DNA of 64,000 nt. Source: Gnomoniopsis sp. IMI 355080 (lineage: Eukaryota; Ascomycota; Sordariomycetes; Diaporthales; Gnomoniaceae). The stretch is taken from the NCBI GenBank assembly GCA_027946555.1, contig JAPEVC010000153.1, positions 1 to 64,000 on the forward strand, given 5' to 3'. Positions 1 through 11,446 of the stretch are shown in pieces. Below the pieces are notes generated by a model. It had not been told where the DNA came from and ran no database searches. It worked only from the letters and a program-made list of their open reading frames with translations. The translations under genes and the position numbers were made by a program. Numbering within the stretch: position 1 is the stretch's first letter; each line of letters begins with the position of its first letter.

Positions 1-585
1 GCCATTCCATGTTCCCCCCCCCCCCCGGGTGCCCTTGGTCATGTTCCATTGGTTTGCCTTGCTCTCTGGGATCAATCAAGCTTGGACGCCTGCAGTTTGC
101 CGGAGGGAAACTTACATGTCACCTCGGGTTGTTGCGCTGCTGTCAGCTTTTTTGATTGCTGGGTCTTGGGTTTCTTTGACCTCGTTGATCTCTCCCCCTG
201 CTCACGGTCGGAGATGTCTCAATTTCCTTGCACTCCTTCGTCCACTACCTGCCCTGGCGTTTGCCCCTTAGCCACCTGGACCCATCCAAAAGCTTGTCCA
301 TGCTAACTTTTAAAGCAGTCTTGTTACAGAAGAGAATTCTCCGGTCTGTCCTTGAGGAACTCCCAAGGTACTTAACAAGCCTGTGTTCGCTTGCCCACGC
401 TCGTTTTGCATACAAATTTAATATCCTTCTATCTACCCTCGTGTCCATTGCCTCGGACCTCAGTCCTCTGCTTTCTGCTTTGCCTGGACCTGCTTTGTTT
501 TTTTTCTTCCAGATTATCTGCTTGACTCATCTTACTACTACCTAATAATATCTTGTCTATCATCACTATGATCCAGACAATCACC
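1..585 (+). promoter_or_regulatory. Upstream and leader region of the PKA regulatory subunit gene
   Basis: No convincing gene is seen here. The left edge carries a run of 13 C at 14-26. The rest is pyrimidine-rich, especially 430-545, which is typical of fungal promoters and 5' leaders. Open frames here lack ATG context and known domains. The downstream gene has an in-frame ATG at 568 and a better one at 586 in CACCATGG context. Confidence 0.5.
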
Positions 586-2015
586 ATGGCTCTGCCAGTC
601 GCTTACACAAAGGAGATACAGGATCTCAACAGCCAGGTTCTCCGATCCAGACCTCAAGACATACTCCAGTTTTGCGCAGACTTTTTCACAACACGACTGG
701 CCTCCGAGCGAATCAAGTTGTTGACCGAAGGTGCCCCCAACAAACGCCAAAAGCTAGGCAGTTGCCGACCACACGCCATGTCTTCGAGCAGCAGCAGCTT
801 CACAAGCCCTTTCGGCAACCCATTCGGGACCAACGATCCTGGTATGATGCAGAGGGTCATTGAAGAGGAGGAGAATGACACCATCACATCGCCAACCACG
901 GGCTCCTTCAACGCCAAGCAAGGCAACTCCCTCTTTAGCGGACCGTTCGGTCATGACGGTAGCTCCGATCCACCAACCGGCCTGCGAAACCAGCCCAACC
1001 CCGACAACTTCCCTGCTCAGTACAACTTCGGCCGCCGGACCTCTGTCTCTGCTGAGACTCTCAAGCCTGGTGCCGACAACAACGACAACTGGCAGCCGCC
1101 TGTCTTTCCCAAGTCGAAGGAGCAGTTGGAGAGGCTGACGACTGCTATCTCGGAGAACTTCTTGTTCAGCCACATGGATGATGAGCAGAAGAGCCAGGTT
1201 CTCAGTGCCATGCAGGAGAAGCCCATTCCAGCGAAGGGCATCAAGGTATGCTCATTTATTGAATCAAAGTTGAACGCCAGACATGTTGTTAACGAGTGCT
1301 GTAGGTTATTACTCAAGGTGACGCTGGTGACTACTTCTACGTTGTTGAGAAGGGCACATTCCACGTCCATGTGAACAAGGCCGGAGCTATGACTCCCGGT
1401 GCGGACGGTATGGGCACCAAAGTCGGCACTATTGAGGCCGGCGGGTCCTTTGGAGAGCTCGCGCTGATGTACAACGCACCTCGTGCTGCCACCGTTGTCT
1501 CGGATGATGCGCAATGCGTCCTTTGGGCTTTGGACCGTCTGACCTTCCGCCGCATCCTCATGGAGTCGACCTTCCAGCGCCGGCGCATGTACGAGACATT
1601 CTTGGAGGAGGTTCCCTTGCTCAAGACTCTCACGCCCTACGAACGATCCAAGATTGCCGATGCCCTCGAGACACAGAAGTACCCGCCTGGCACTATCATT
1701 ATCCGGGAGGGGGAGCCAGGCTATGACTTCTACATTCTTGAGTGTGGCGAGTGTGACGCATATAAGGAGGGTATGCACAAGGAGCGTATCAATCTACGAC
1801 ACTATAAGAAGGGTGACTTCTTTGGCGAGCTGGCGCTGCTCAACGATGCGCCTCGAGCGGCCACGATCATTACAACAACGGAGGTCAAGGTTGCAAGGTT
1901 GGGCAAGAACGCTTTCCAGCGCCTTTTGGGTCCGGTGGAAAGCATTATGAGGAGGACAAAGTACGAGAACGTCAAATCCGGGGTGGAAGATGTGGATCCT
2001 TTGGCGTCGACTTAG
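586..2015 (+). CDS. pkaR: cAMP-dependent protein kinase regulatory subunit
   Basis: Joined exons 586..1245 and 1305..2015 with a 59 bp phase-0 intron give 456 residues. This is the regulatory subunit that holds PKA catalytic subunits inactive until cAMP binds. Residues 1-45 form the dimerisation/docking helix region (start LPVAYTKEI). RRTS at 150-153 is the inhibitor site, of the autophosphorylated type II-like form. Two cyclic-nucleotide-binding domains follow, with phosphate-binding cassettes FGELALMYNAPRAA at about 269-282 and FFGELALLNDAPRAA at about 392-406; each keeps the Glu and Arg that contact cAMP. A Gly-rich insertion (about 247-260) lies in the first domain, as in other filamentous fungi. 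The start at 586 is preferred for its strong Kozak context; an ATG at 568 would add six residues. It is the orthologue of yeast Bcy1 and Neurospora mcb. Confidence 0.96.
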
Positions 2016-2901
2016 AAGGAGGCGAGCGGTGCAACATGACTTTATTCTGCGGGGAAATTCGTTTCAAAGGGAAATAGGTTTTGGAAAGGAATTGGGACTG
2101 GCGTTGGACCGGCATTATCATCATCATCTTCATCATCATCATCATCGACTACCTATCCCTTGGCTGGGTGGTTGTAAGGAGACAGACAGACATGCTTTTC
2201 GATACCTACACTTGAACAGACCTAGCAACACGACAATACCCCTATGATCTTCTGACTTGTAGAGTGATATGGACCTTCATATTAACTTCGGCTCTATGAA
2301 CGCCGGAGGGATTTTTACTGCAGTAGACGAAGTTGATACCGATATTTGCAGCGTTGAGTCTAGTCACAAACTGCCAGTTTTTGAATACTAGGTACAAGAG
2401 GTAGGAGATCGTCGAATTGAGTCTACAAGTATCCAAAGTCTTCTTTTTCCATTTCGAAATTTTTTTTAGGGAAAAAAAAAATCCGCCGATCAACTTTTCC
2501 CATACAGTCTAGCCCTCTTTGACTATAATCGTGACTTGTAAATTGGCCGATCGTGTCCCTGCTCATGCTAGGCTTGCAGCATAGCATAGCAATCTTTCGT
2601 CTTCTTCCTAGATCGTGTCCAGATGAAGCTTTGTAGCTTGGGATCGTGACCAATCGTCTCCTGAGGACTCTGCATTGAACCAACTGGCTGACTGCCTTGG
2701 TCCCGGCCGGTCTTGATTCTCGTGCTGATATGTCGAAATGAAACCCCAATCCCGCCATGCTTCGCGGCCTGTGCCATTAAATCTGGCGTAACGGCGTAAA
2801 CGACAGTCCATTCTGGACGTTTTGGAGCCCCTGTATATCAGGGGGCTCGACGCAGCCAAAGTGAAAATTTCCTCTTCATCAAATTCATCCCGTGCCGATG
2901 C
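2016..2901. other. Intergenic region between convergent genes
   Basis: This holds the 3' regions of the PKA subunit gene (+) and the SPF27 gene (-). A CAT/ATC trinucleotide tract lies at about 2113-2147. AT-rich sequence at 2440-2485 includes a nine-A run. No gene seen. Confidence 0.6.
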
Positions 2902-3640
2902 TCAAGCCCCCTGGACCCTCCTCCTCTGCTCCTCCACCACACTCCTCCGCACCCCTTCCGCCGCCACCTCGGCCTCTAGGACCCGGCCCACACCCTTCCG
3001 CCAGCCTTCCTCGAGGCCACGCAACTCCCCACCAACCTCGCCCTGGACACACTGCCGCCGCACGGTCAGCACATCAATTTCACGCCGCGTGGCGGCCAGC
3101 TCGCGCTCGACGGCCTTGAGCTCAGCCTCCAGCTGCCAATTGCCAGTGAGCCAGGCGTTCTTGCCGTAGCTGTCGAGCAGGGCGAGGTGCTGCCGCCGGG
3201 CGGAGAGGTAGCTCATGGCGGTGTAGGCTTGGCTGAGACCGGCTTCGAGGTCGGAGGAGGCAGGGTCGGGGGCTTGGTAGCGGGTAAGGTCTATAGCGCG
3301 TGTGGGCTCGGGGGGTTGTGTGGAGGAGGAGGAGATGCGGGCGAGTTCGGCGTTTACGAAGGAGGTAAATTGGGGTGTTATGGCGGGCGGGAGGAGGGCG
3401 TGTTGGTGGTCGTCGGTGACTGAGCTGCGCTCCATGGCTATGAGGGCTTCGGCGGCGGCGCGTTCAGCAGGTGTGGGCTCGGGGTCGATGTCTAAAGACG
3501 GTGTTGTTGTTGTTAGTGAAGGGATTCAATTGGCTCTGAACGAAGAATGTAACCATATTCTCCAGGTATACATAGAAGACACAAGGCGAAGGAATAGACT
3601 CACAGGGCAGCGACTCGTGAACTGTTGTTATTGAAGGCAT
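2902..3640 (-). CDS. Pre-mRNA-splicing factor SPF27 (BCAS2 family, Prp19/NTC complex)
   Basis: Minus strand, exons 3604..3640 and 2902..3491, 112 bp intron, 208 residues. The first exon encodes MPSITTVHESLP and the codon split across the intron restores the junction HESLPYIDPEP, which is diagnostic of this family. The body is helical and rich in Ala, Arg and Glu (ERAAAEALIAMERSS, then a coiled-coil-like stretch with AVERELAATRREIDVL). The family (human BCAS2, fission yeast Cwf7, related to budding yeast Snt309) is a core subunit of the Prp19 complex that stabilises the activated spliceosome. The length fits the usual 200-225 residues. It is convergent with the PKA subunit gene. The exon 1 donor is GTGAGT and the acceptor TTTAG. 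Confidence 0.9.
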
Positions 3641-4670
3641 GATGGGCGGGCAGTTGAGGAGCTTCTGGCAGGGATTTGGACTGTTTGACGAAAGAGAAGT
3701 GTGGATGGCTGAGAGGTGTTCGTTCGGGGAGGGATTGTTGAGCTCAAGAAAGGTTGTTTTGTCGTGATGGGTTGTTGAAGGGCCAACGGGGAGAGTGGGA
3801 GAGAGGGAGAGAGAGACAGAGTTGTGGTTGACGGTACTAATAAAAATTCGATCGGTCGTCCAAACTTAGCACGTCGCCGAGAAATGGGGAGCTGGCTAGG
3901 AAGACGCTCCAATTGCTGCAGCACTTTGCTGCAAAGTGACGGGACCGTCGGGTGCTGTGGAGCAAGCCAACCCCTGCTGCACTCGACCCTTGGAAAGCCG
4001 ATCCACTTCCAACGTCGGCCGTGTGTTCCAGGCTTGTGCTGTGGGCGTGAGGTCCGCTTGTTGCGAGCATTTCTCCCTGCTTGTGATGTGATGGATGGCT
4101 TGATTGTAACAGCGAATGGCATGTTATGGGCAGAGCATACGGTGTTTACCACCAACAAAACCATCTATCTACCTGGGTAGGTGATGGTAGATATGTCTAC
4201 TATCTATACTGTGTAAAGTACCCAAGAAAGGTAAGGTAGAAGGGAGGATCGCCCCAACTTCAGGCTTTAAGGTTGGTTGCTAGCAGATCCTGGACGGCTG
4301 CATGAGCAAGGTCGGGCGGGTATCGAATCGGCGACATTCCCAGGCACACCTTTTCCTAGCAGGTACAGTTCAAGGCGGATACAAGTGCTATCCTGGCACC
4401 GTCTAGACGCTGGACTGACGTTACAGCCCTGCCCGGGACATGACGGCAAACGGCACGCACCTACCTTATCCATACACGTTACGCCTTGTGGAAGTCACGG
4501 GTTTGGTTACAGTAGCATGTACAACTTCAGGCCTGTCTACCTTACCTACCTAGATGACTTCTCATTGCAATATTCCACCATTACAGTCCCACCCTTCGAC
4601 ATCTCTTTTAATATGCCCATTTAATTTGGACTGCTTTTGAAGTGTGAATGAAAATTATCGACCCTACAAC
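3641..4670. promoter_or_regulatory. Divergent intergenic region, SPF27 (-) / ceramidase (+)
   Basis: About 1.0 kb between divergent starts. It holds a GA-rich tract near 3785-3820 and an 8 bp inverted repeat (tatctacc 4166-4173 / ggtagata 4186-4193) around a TACCTGGGTAGG core. The frames on both strands look non-coding. Confidence 0.45.
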
Positions 4671-7118
4671 ATGGAAAAGACAGGGCCGAACATCCCGGAT
4701 GCGGACCACCAACCGTTGATGGAAGACGACCAACCAGGCGAAAAGAAGCTGGCCCATCGCAACTCAAATATACACAGCAATGGCTGCGACGACCACGACA
4801 GCTTCTCAAGGAACTCTGCTTCAATAAGGAGTGCTTTCCACTGGCTACCACTGCTGCTTTTGCTTCCCATACTCTTCTACTGCTCTTCTCTCATCGCATT
4901 TACATCCGATTTCCATTTGCGCCTAAGCTGGCCCAATTATGATGGCCAAGCTAAATTTCAGGTCGAGGGCGATCAGTATCTCCTCGGCGTAGGAAAGGGA
5001 GACATCACAGGCCCGGTCGTCGAGGTCAATCTCATGGGCTATGCGGACCCAAAACAACTAGGCACCGGTCTCCGTCAACGCCTATATTCCCGGGCGTTCA
5101 TTGTGGGCGACATATCGAATCCACGTGATCGATTCGTCTACTTGGTACTCGACACTCAGTCCGGAGACACAGCTGTCAGGTACGGCATATTGTCAGGGCT
5201 CCAGGAGCTGGGCCCAGAGTATTCAGTCTACACCCAAAACAACGTGGCTGTCACCGGCACACATTCTCATTCCGGACCCGCCGGATGGCTGAACTACCTC
5301 CTGCCACAGATCACCAGCAAAGGCTTCGACCATCAAGGCTACCAGGCCATAGTTGATGGTGCCGTTCTTTCTATCGTGCGGGCACATGAAAGTCTGCAGC
5401 CAGGCTATCTCAGCGTGGGCTCCGAGAAGGTCAAGGACGCCAACATCAACAGGAGCTTATTTTCTTACTTGGCCAACCCAGAAACGGAACGAGCCAAGTA
5501 CAATATCAGCGCCGATGACGACGGGTCTGTTGAAAAGGACCTGACCCTTCTTAAATTCCAACGCGCCTCAGACGGGAAGAACATTGGTGTGCTCACCTGG
5601 TTCCCCACTCACGGCACGTCCATGTACGGAAATAACACTATCATCACGGGCGACAATAAGGGTGTTGCCGCCTGGCTCTTCGAGAAGAGCGTATCTGGAG
5701 ATTCTGATGCCGCCGAAGGCTTTGTAGCCGGTTTCTCTCAAGCAAACGTTGGTGACACCAGTCCAAACGTCTTGGGCGCCTGGTGTGAAGATGGCTCAGG
5801 CCAAATGTGTACTCTCGAGAATAGCACCTGCCCCAGTGATGGGCGCAGTGGAAAATGCCACGCCAGGGGCCCTCACTTCCGGGTGAATGACACTGGCACT
5901 TCGTCCTGCTTCGAGGTCGGCCGACGACAATTTGCTGCAGCACAGGCTGCATACCACAGACTTAAGAACGACCCAGTCCCGGTCAAAGGGCCTTGGGTAA
6001 AGTCCTTCCACACCTTCCATGATATGTCCAACTTCACCTTTGCCCTCCACAACGGGTCGGTGGTTTCCACCTGCCCAGCCGCCCTCGGATATTCTTTCGC
6101 TGCTGGAACGTCAGATGGACCTGGAGTCTTTGACTTCACTCAGCACGACGGTGATCCTTCCAACACATCTCCTGTCTGGAAGGTGGTCTCGAACTTTCTG
6201 AAAGAGCCATCAGATGAGCAGCGAGTATGTCAAGGCCTCAAGCCGATCCTGCTCGACGTGGGTGAGGTGCAGAAACCGTACGCTTGGACACCAAATATAG
6301 TCGACGTACAAGTCTTCCGCGTCGGCCAATTCATCGCCATCGTCAGCCCAGGGGAGGCAAGCACTATGGCTGGCCGGCGGTGGAAGGAAGCCGTCAAAGA
6401 CGAATCCGCAGCCCTTTTCCAGGACAATCATTCGCACGAACCAGAGCAATCCCCTGAACCCGTCGTCGTCATCGGTGGCCCAGCGAACAGCTACACCCAC
6501 TACATCACCACTGAAGAAGAATACGCTATCCAGCGATATGAAGGCGCCTCAACTTTATACGGCCCACACACGCTCGCAGCATACATCAACGTCACCCTCA
6601 AGTATCTCCCCTTTCTCGACGCAGCCTCTCGCAGCCCACGTCCTCAGCCGATTGAATTCTTTCCGCCTGACAACCGCAACCGCAGCCTCTCCTTCATCAC
6701 GGGCGTCGTACGCGACGGCACACCCTTCGGCAAATCGTTCGGCGAAGTCACCGAAGACGTCAGCTCCTTTTACCGCGTGGGCAACCGCATCACTGCCACC
6801 TTTGTTGGCGCGAATCCGCGCAACAACCTGCGTCTGGAGGGGACATACGCATCAGTTGAGAAGCTAGAGGGTCGCCTTCCTGTGACGTGGAAGACGATCA
6901 GGACGGATGCGGACTGGAGTCTGGTATTTCAATGGAAGAGGGTGAGTGATTTGCTGGCGACAAGCGAGGTCGAAGTTACATGGGAGACGGATCGTGAGGA
7001 TGAGAAGGAGTTGGACAGGGGTGGCGTGTATCGATTGAGATACTTTGGAGATTGGAAGAGTTTGGGCGGAACAATCACGGGATTCGAGGGGGAGAGTGCG
7101 CCTTTCCAGCTTGCTTGA
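4671..7118 (+). CDS. Neutral ceramidase, type II membrane-anchored
   Basis: Single exon, 815 residues from ATG 4671; the frame is open slightly further upstream but only without an ATG. Neutral ceramidases hydrolyse ceramide to sphingosine and fatty acid. Visible family marks are GTHSHSGPAGW (His198 and His200, zinc ligands), NVGDTSPN with the nucleophile at about Ser364, a conserved Cys-rich CHARGPHF region, and the C-terminal Ig-like domain (ITATFVGANPRNNL, VTWKTI). Instead of a clear cleavable signal peptide, a polar tail of about 57 residues precedes one hydrophobic segment (about 58-77, LPLLLLLPILFY). This suggests a signal anchor with a lumenal or extracellular catalytic domain. Several N-glycosylation sequons are present. 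It is longer than bacterial homologues (about 650) and comparable to animal ones. Confidence 0.95.
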   Translation: MEKTGPNIPDADHQPLMEDDQPGEKKLAHRNSNIHSNGCDDHDSFSRNSASIRSAFHWLPLLLLLPILFYCSSLIAFTSDFHLRLSWPNYDGQAKFQVEGDQYLLGVGKGDITGPVVEVNLMGYADPKQLGTGLRQRLYSRAFIVGDISNPRDRFVYLVLDTQSGDTAVRYGILSGLQELGPEYSVYTQNNVAVTGTHSHSGPAGWLNYLLPQITSKGFDHQGYQAIVDGAVLSIVRAHESLQPGYLSVGSEKVKDANINRSLFSYLANPETERAKYNISADDDGSVEKDLTLLKFQRASDGKNIGVLTWFPTHGTSMYGNNTIITGDNKGVAAWLFEKSVSGDSDAAEGFVAGFSQANVGDTSPNVLGAWCEDGSGQMCTLENSTCPSDGRSGKCHARGPHFRVNDTGTSSCFEVGRRQFAAAQAAYHRLKNDPVPVKGPWVKSFHTFHDMSNFTFALHNGSVVSTCPAALGYSFAAGTSDGPGVFDFTQHDGDPSNTSPVWKVVSNFLKEPSDEQRVCQGLKPILLDVGEVQKPYAWTPNIVDVQVFRVGQFIAIVSPGEASTMAGRRWKEAVKDESAALFQDNHSHEPEQSPEPVVVIGGPANSYTHYITTEEEYAIQRYEGASTLYGPHTLAAYINVTLKYLPFLDAASRSPRPQPIEFFPPDNRNRSLSFITGVVRDGTPFGKSFGEVTEDVSSFYRVGNRITATFVGANPRNNLRLEGTYASVEKLEGRLPVTWKTIRTDADWSLVFQWKRVSDLLATSEVEVTWETDREDEKELDRGGVYRLRYFGDWKSLGGTITGFEGESAPFQLA

Positions 7119-8161
7119 GATTATCGGACCAGATCTGCTCAACTTCGCTTTGGCTTCATCTTGACTTTGACCTCGAGCCTGGGAAAATCGGAATAGAATG
7201 ATATATACCGCTATTTTTGGTATGGGAAGGACAGATATCTGCAAATACCCCTTTCTTTACATTGAGTCTATACTACAAGCTTATTCAATAGCCCAGTCTT
7301 ATGGTGCCTTGATGCCTATGCTGGTTTCTGTGTCTTGTGGTAGCTTCAATGCCGTTAGTCGCTGGTATTGCCAACCCCAATAGTTTCGCTCGTGCCATCG
7401 TTCGCTGGACTCAAGCTTCATTCAAGTTAACAACATGTATGAAAAATCGAACAAGTTTCCAGAATCTAGACATCCAGGAGGGTAAATCTGCAGCGGTATG
7501 AGGTCAATGGGTATATTTTGGTATACATAGTGAACGAAAGTGGCTGGGCTCATGGAGCTTATTTATCCAACATGATGAGATTAGAGCGACCCATTTTTCT
7601 TACGACGGCTGAGTGATACCATACCAGGTAACTGTGCACTCGGTGTAGGACTCGCTTCGCGGTCTTATTGCTTCAGATTAGGTTCAGAGGGGTTCAAATA
7701 GAGACCGGTTAATTACTACTCATGTTGATGCTCGCTAATAACCTGTGCGCCTTTTTGGGGTTTGACTTTGGACCGGCCCGGCAGCATCTCTCTCTCCTGC
7801 CAGATAGCCGGGAATAATTGTTCGGCCTTATCAACTTGATGAACTATTCCTTAGCATACAATTTGCCAAGCCGTTGCCGGCATGAGGGAAAACGTACGGA
7901 CTCTACGAAGAATTCGTTAAAACATTAATACTGTTCGCTCCCGTCAGTAGATAGACAGAGTCACTGAAAGGAGTCCTGAATGTCAGACCACAAAGCCCCC
8001 CCCCCTACCACCGTTTTCTTTTCTTCACCCCGAGAGATTGAAGACTCCCGGGCGGTTTCATGTGTCGTCGGCAATCAGAAAGTCTTTCGTAATATCCAAC
8101 CCGTCCAGTAACAAGACGCACACTTGCCTGGAAGTTTACCAGGTTGCCAAGGGTTGGAACA
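7119..8161. other. Intergenic region
   Basis: The ceramidase 3' region and the promoter of the next gene. A run of 10 C lies at 7996-8005. I see no gene or RNA. Confidence 0.5.
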
Positions 8162-10306
8162 ATGTCGAAGTCACAAGAAGCACAAGAGCCAGAGCCACGT
8201 ACTGCCAGCAGTGATGTCGTGGAGGCAAATAATGGGAATTCGACTTCTGTCGATATGGAGGCTTACAGACGCGAGACTTCTTTATGGAAGAGAGTCTGGC
8301 GACACAGTCTCACGCAGATGATGCTCCTTAGTATCCAAGCATTTTGTGGCCCAGCCATGGATGATGCTATTGCTGGTAAGACAAAAACCTATTATTCCCT
8401 CCCCACCCCTCCACCCTGTTTTCTTTGTCTTTTTCTTCTTTTGGATGATCGTTGTGTAGGTACTGATTTTCAATGCTTCAGGTTTGGGTGGTGGTGGTTT
8501 GGCAACACCGCAGACGTCCAATACCGCGTATGTTTGACCCCTAGCTACACTCAGCACGTACACAAACTTTTTGCTTACAAAGAATTGTGTGCGAAATGTT
8601 TAGGACTGCAATTAGCTACACTATGCTGGCTTTGGTCTGCTGTTTTGGCGGACCTCTTGTGAACAAGCTTGGTGTCAAGTGGGCTTTGGTCATTGGCGCC
8701 GCGACCTTCCCCATTCGTGGAGCGTCATACTATGTCAACTCAAAATACGGCAATCAGTGGGTGAGTCGAAATAATTTATTGCAATGTTCATGAACTTGAT
8801 ATGTTTTCGTGATGTCTTATTTACAAGTGTCTTTTTAGTTCTTGATCTTCGGGAGCTTCCTCAGCGGTACAGGTACTGGATTCTGGTACGTTGCCGAAGC
8901 TGGCTCAATCCTATCTCTAGCTCCTTCAGGAGTGCGTGGAAAATATCTAGCTCTTTGGATTGTCTCCCGTAACTTGGGTCAACTTGTCGGCGGCGGAATC
9001 AAGTAAGTTCAAAAATTTCCAACCCCCGGGGTTGGAAATAAAAACAACTAATGCTTTCCCTGTCTAGCTTGGCGAAAAACCATGTCAAAGGTGTGAGCGG
9101 AGGTGTGACACCCAACACCTATGTCGCTTTCGTTATCATACAATGTCTGGCACTCCCCTTCGCTTTCCTCATCGCGCCTTTGGAGCGAGTGGTACGGTCC
9201 GATGGTACGCGCATTGTCATCTCCGAATCCCTTTCGACCAAGCAGGAAGTAAAGCGAATTGGTATCACTTTCACGTCCAAACTGATCCTTCTCTCCGGAA
9301 TCTGGGCGTTTTGGTCGTTCTTCTACAGGTCTGTTGTGTCCAGAAACACCTCCCAACACATTCAGATCTTGACTAACCGTCACCAATTGCAGTGGCACCT
9401 GGTCGACCTATTTGGCTACCTACTTCACCGTCCGTGCCCGAGCACTGTCCTCATTGATATCTCCCTTCTTTTGCATGTAGGTACCGGGCTTGAGAAAGTC
9501 GTCCTACCCATGGAATACAATGCGCTACAAATCATACTGACGCCAAAACTATCAGTGTCGGATGCTTTGGTCTCGGCTTCATCCTCGACATCAAGCAACT
9601 TAGCCAACGGCGGAGGGCACAACTAGGACTCTACGTAGTCGTTCTGCTAAACATGGGCGTCTACATCTGGTCCATCGTCATGCAGGTCAGGTTCGACGCC
9701 CGAAACCCCGGAGCCATCGACTGGGACGATTCGCTCTATCCCTCGGCCTTCCTCCCGTACTTCTTCGTCCAGACCACCGGTCCGCTCTCGCAGTCTTACA
9801 TGTATTGGCTCATATCGTCCTTCGCCACCGACGCTCAGTCAAATGTTCGTAACGGAGCGGCATTTCGGTACGTGTGAAATCTGAAAAAAAATCATCCGGA
9901 TAGCATCCACAGATGTCCCAAGCTGTCCGACCATCGCTAACCAAACATTGACCCCCTTTCAGCTGTATCGAGGCGGTGGGCCAGGCCGTCTCCTACGGAG
10001 TCAACACGAATGCCCAGACGAGCACGCTTGTCGGTTTGTAAGTCTCCATTACTGATGCAATTTCTGTGAGGCGATGTGAGAGTAGTAGAGGGAATGTTTG
10101 AACCATTTGTGGAGAACATGCATACTAACAAATCATACCCGTCTGCTAGCTGCATCACCTTTGGTCTTATGGCAGCTGCGCTTGGTCCGATGATCCTTCT
10201 GACAAACAATACTCCGGACCGCATTCCAGCGGACCTGATTGCTGAGCAGGAAGGCCTGGCAATCGAGGGAAAACAACTAGATGAAAAGGATCACGGAGGG
10301 CCCTGA
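8162..10306 (+). CDS. UNC93-like major-facilitator membrane protein
   Basis: Nine exons: 8162..8375, 8482..8527, 8604..8760, 8839..9002, 9068..9328, 9393..9476, 9556..9867, 9963..10037, 10150..10306; 489 residues, frame kept across all eight introns (64-112 bp). The N-terminus is polar and cytosolic. Multiple hydrophobic helices follow, for example LALVCCFGGPLVNKLGVKWA, ILSLAPSGVRGKYLALW and YVVVLLNMGVYIW. The pattern matches the fungal UNC93-like (former DUF895) branch of the major facilitator superfamily, including the SGTWSTYLATYFTVRARAL segment. The tail is hydrophilic. Animal UNC93 regulates potassium channels or traffics receptors. The fungal substrates are not known, so no transport function is assigned. 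The exact ends of the exon at 9393..9476 rest on frame and family pattern (donor GTAGGT). Confidence 0.85.
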
Positions 10307-11446
10307 TTGCTCCACGCTTTTCATTTCGACCAATGAGGAAAAGCATGGTGCGACCACAACGGTCTTCCCATCATCCGCAGGCACCGTGGCCGCGCTTTCT
10401 TCTCCAGCTGAATGGAAGTTGCTACGATGAACAACGACAAGGAGGGGAAAAGCACACCACCTGCTCCCACTTCGATTCTCGTTGATGAGTAGCGGCTGGA
10501 GAGGAGGACAAGATGTCGACTGTTGGCGTGTAATTATCACATTGACGTAGCGTGAGCCAAGTAGCAGTAGCTAATGGCGAACCGTAACTATCGCTTTGGT
10601 GTTCTGAATCTCTCTCGTACTGCCGCGAGCGCTCCTCAAGCTCGTCTCATCTTTGACAAGTCCCTCACGTTGCTATCTCGCCTGGCTGTCCAGGCCTGCA
10701 GGCGGCATCTGGAAGACAGTGAGGTAGGTGCTAGGTGCTAGGTGCGAATTTGCGAAGCGGTCCTTGTCAATCAAAAAGGCGACTCTAGGAAGCGCGACGA
10801 AAGCGGCTTGCTACGGGGCGCTATCAGGGGAAAAGGCCAATTCCACGAAGTGGACAACATAAAGCCTTGCCCGAGGGTACCAACAGGCTGACAAGAGCAA
10901 GGCAATACGTGCATGTGAGCAAGGTAAGGAGCCCTCATTTGAAGATCAACATATGACAATCTCAATTTCCTCTGCACATCAATGTAACTGTCTTTACACC
11001 AGTCCGTTGCGGAGCGGGTGGTGCCGGAAATGCCAGTATTGCCCTCGCCCCCTAGTTTTCACGAAAACAATTCTTTTTTGAGACTCCTAACAAGATGCCT
11101 TGCCGCCGTTGCCATGCATGCTATGCAGCAAAAGTCAAAAACACATCAAGGGGATTTAGGACTTGAGCCCACCCCCAAATTATTCTCCGGCTCTCGACTT
11201 GAGAAGCAAGTGATGCCAACTTATCCCTTCAGACAAGGGCGGTTCTCTAGAGCCATTCTGTGTAAAGGCCCCATCCATCCTTAAACCGTCATATACGTAC
11301 CACTTGGTAATCTACTCATGTCCTCCCTTGTGTGTAGCGTTGATAATCGTTGAAACCACTTGGTCCCACACGCCACTACGCCGCGCTGATTTCCCTCGCC
11401 CCTCAAATTCAATATACTTTGTACAGTGCTCAAACCCAGTGCCTTC
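10307..11446. other. Intergenic region between convergent genes
   Basis: No gene recognised. It carries three perfect tandem copies of taggtgc at 10725-10745. A stretch near 11155-11180 loosely resembles a reversed tRNA B box but no tRNA fold was found. Confidence 0.5.
10725..10745. repeat. Short tandem repeat, 3 x taggtgc
   Basis: Three perfect 7 bp copies in intergenic DNA, directly readable. They contain the GGTA/CTAGG words that recur in other intergenic parts of the window. Confidence 0.85.

Noticed and set aside
11155..11180. tRNA-like reversed B box (ggacttgagccc)
   Set aside because: No matching A box, acceptor stem or cloverleaf could be drawn around it.
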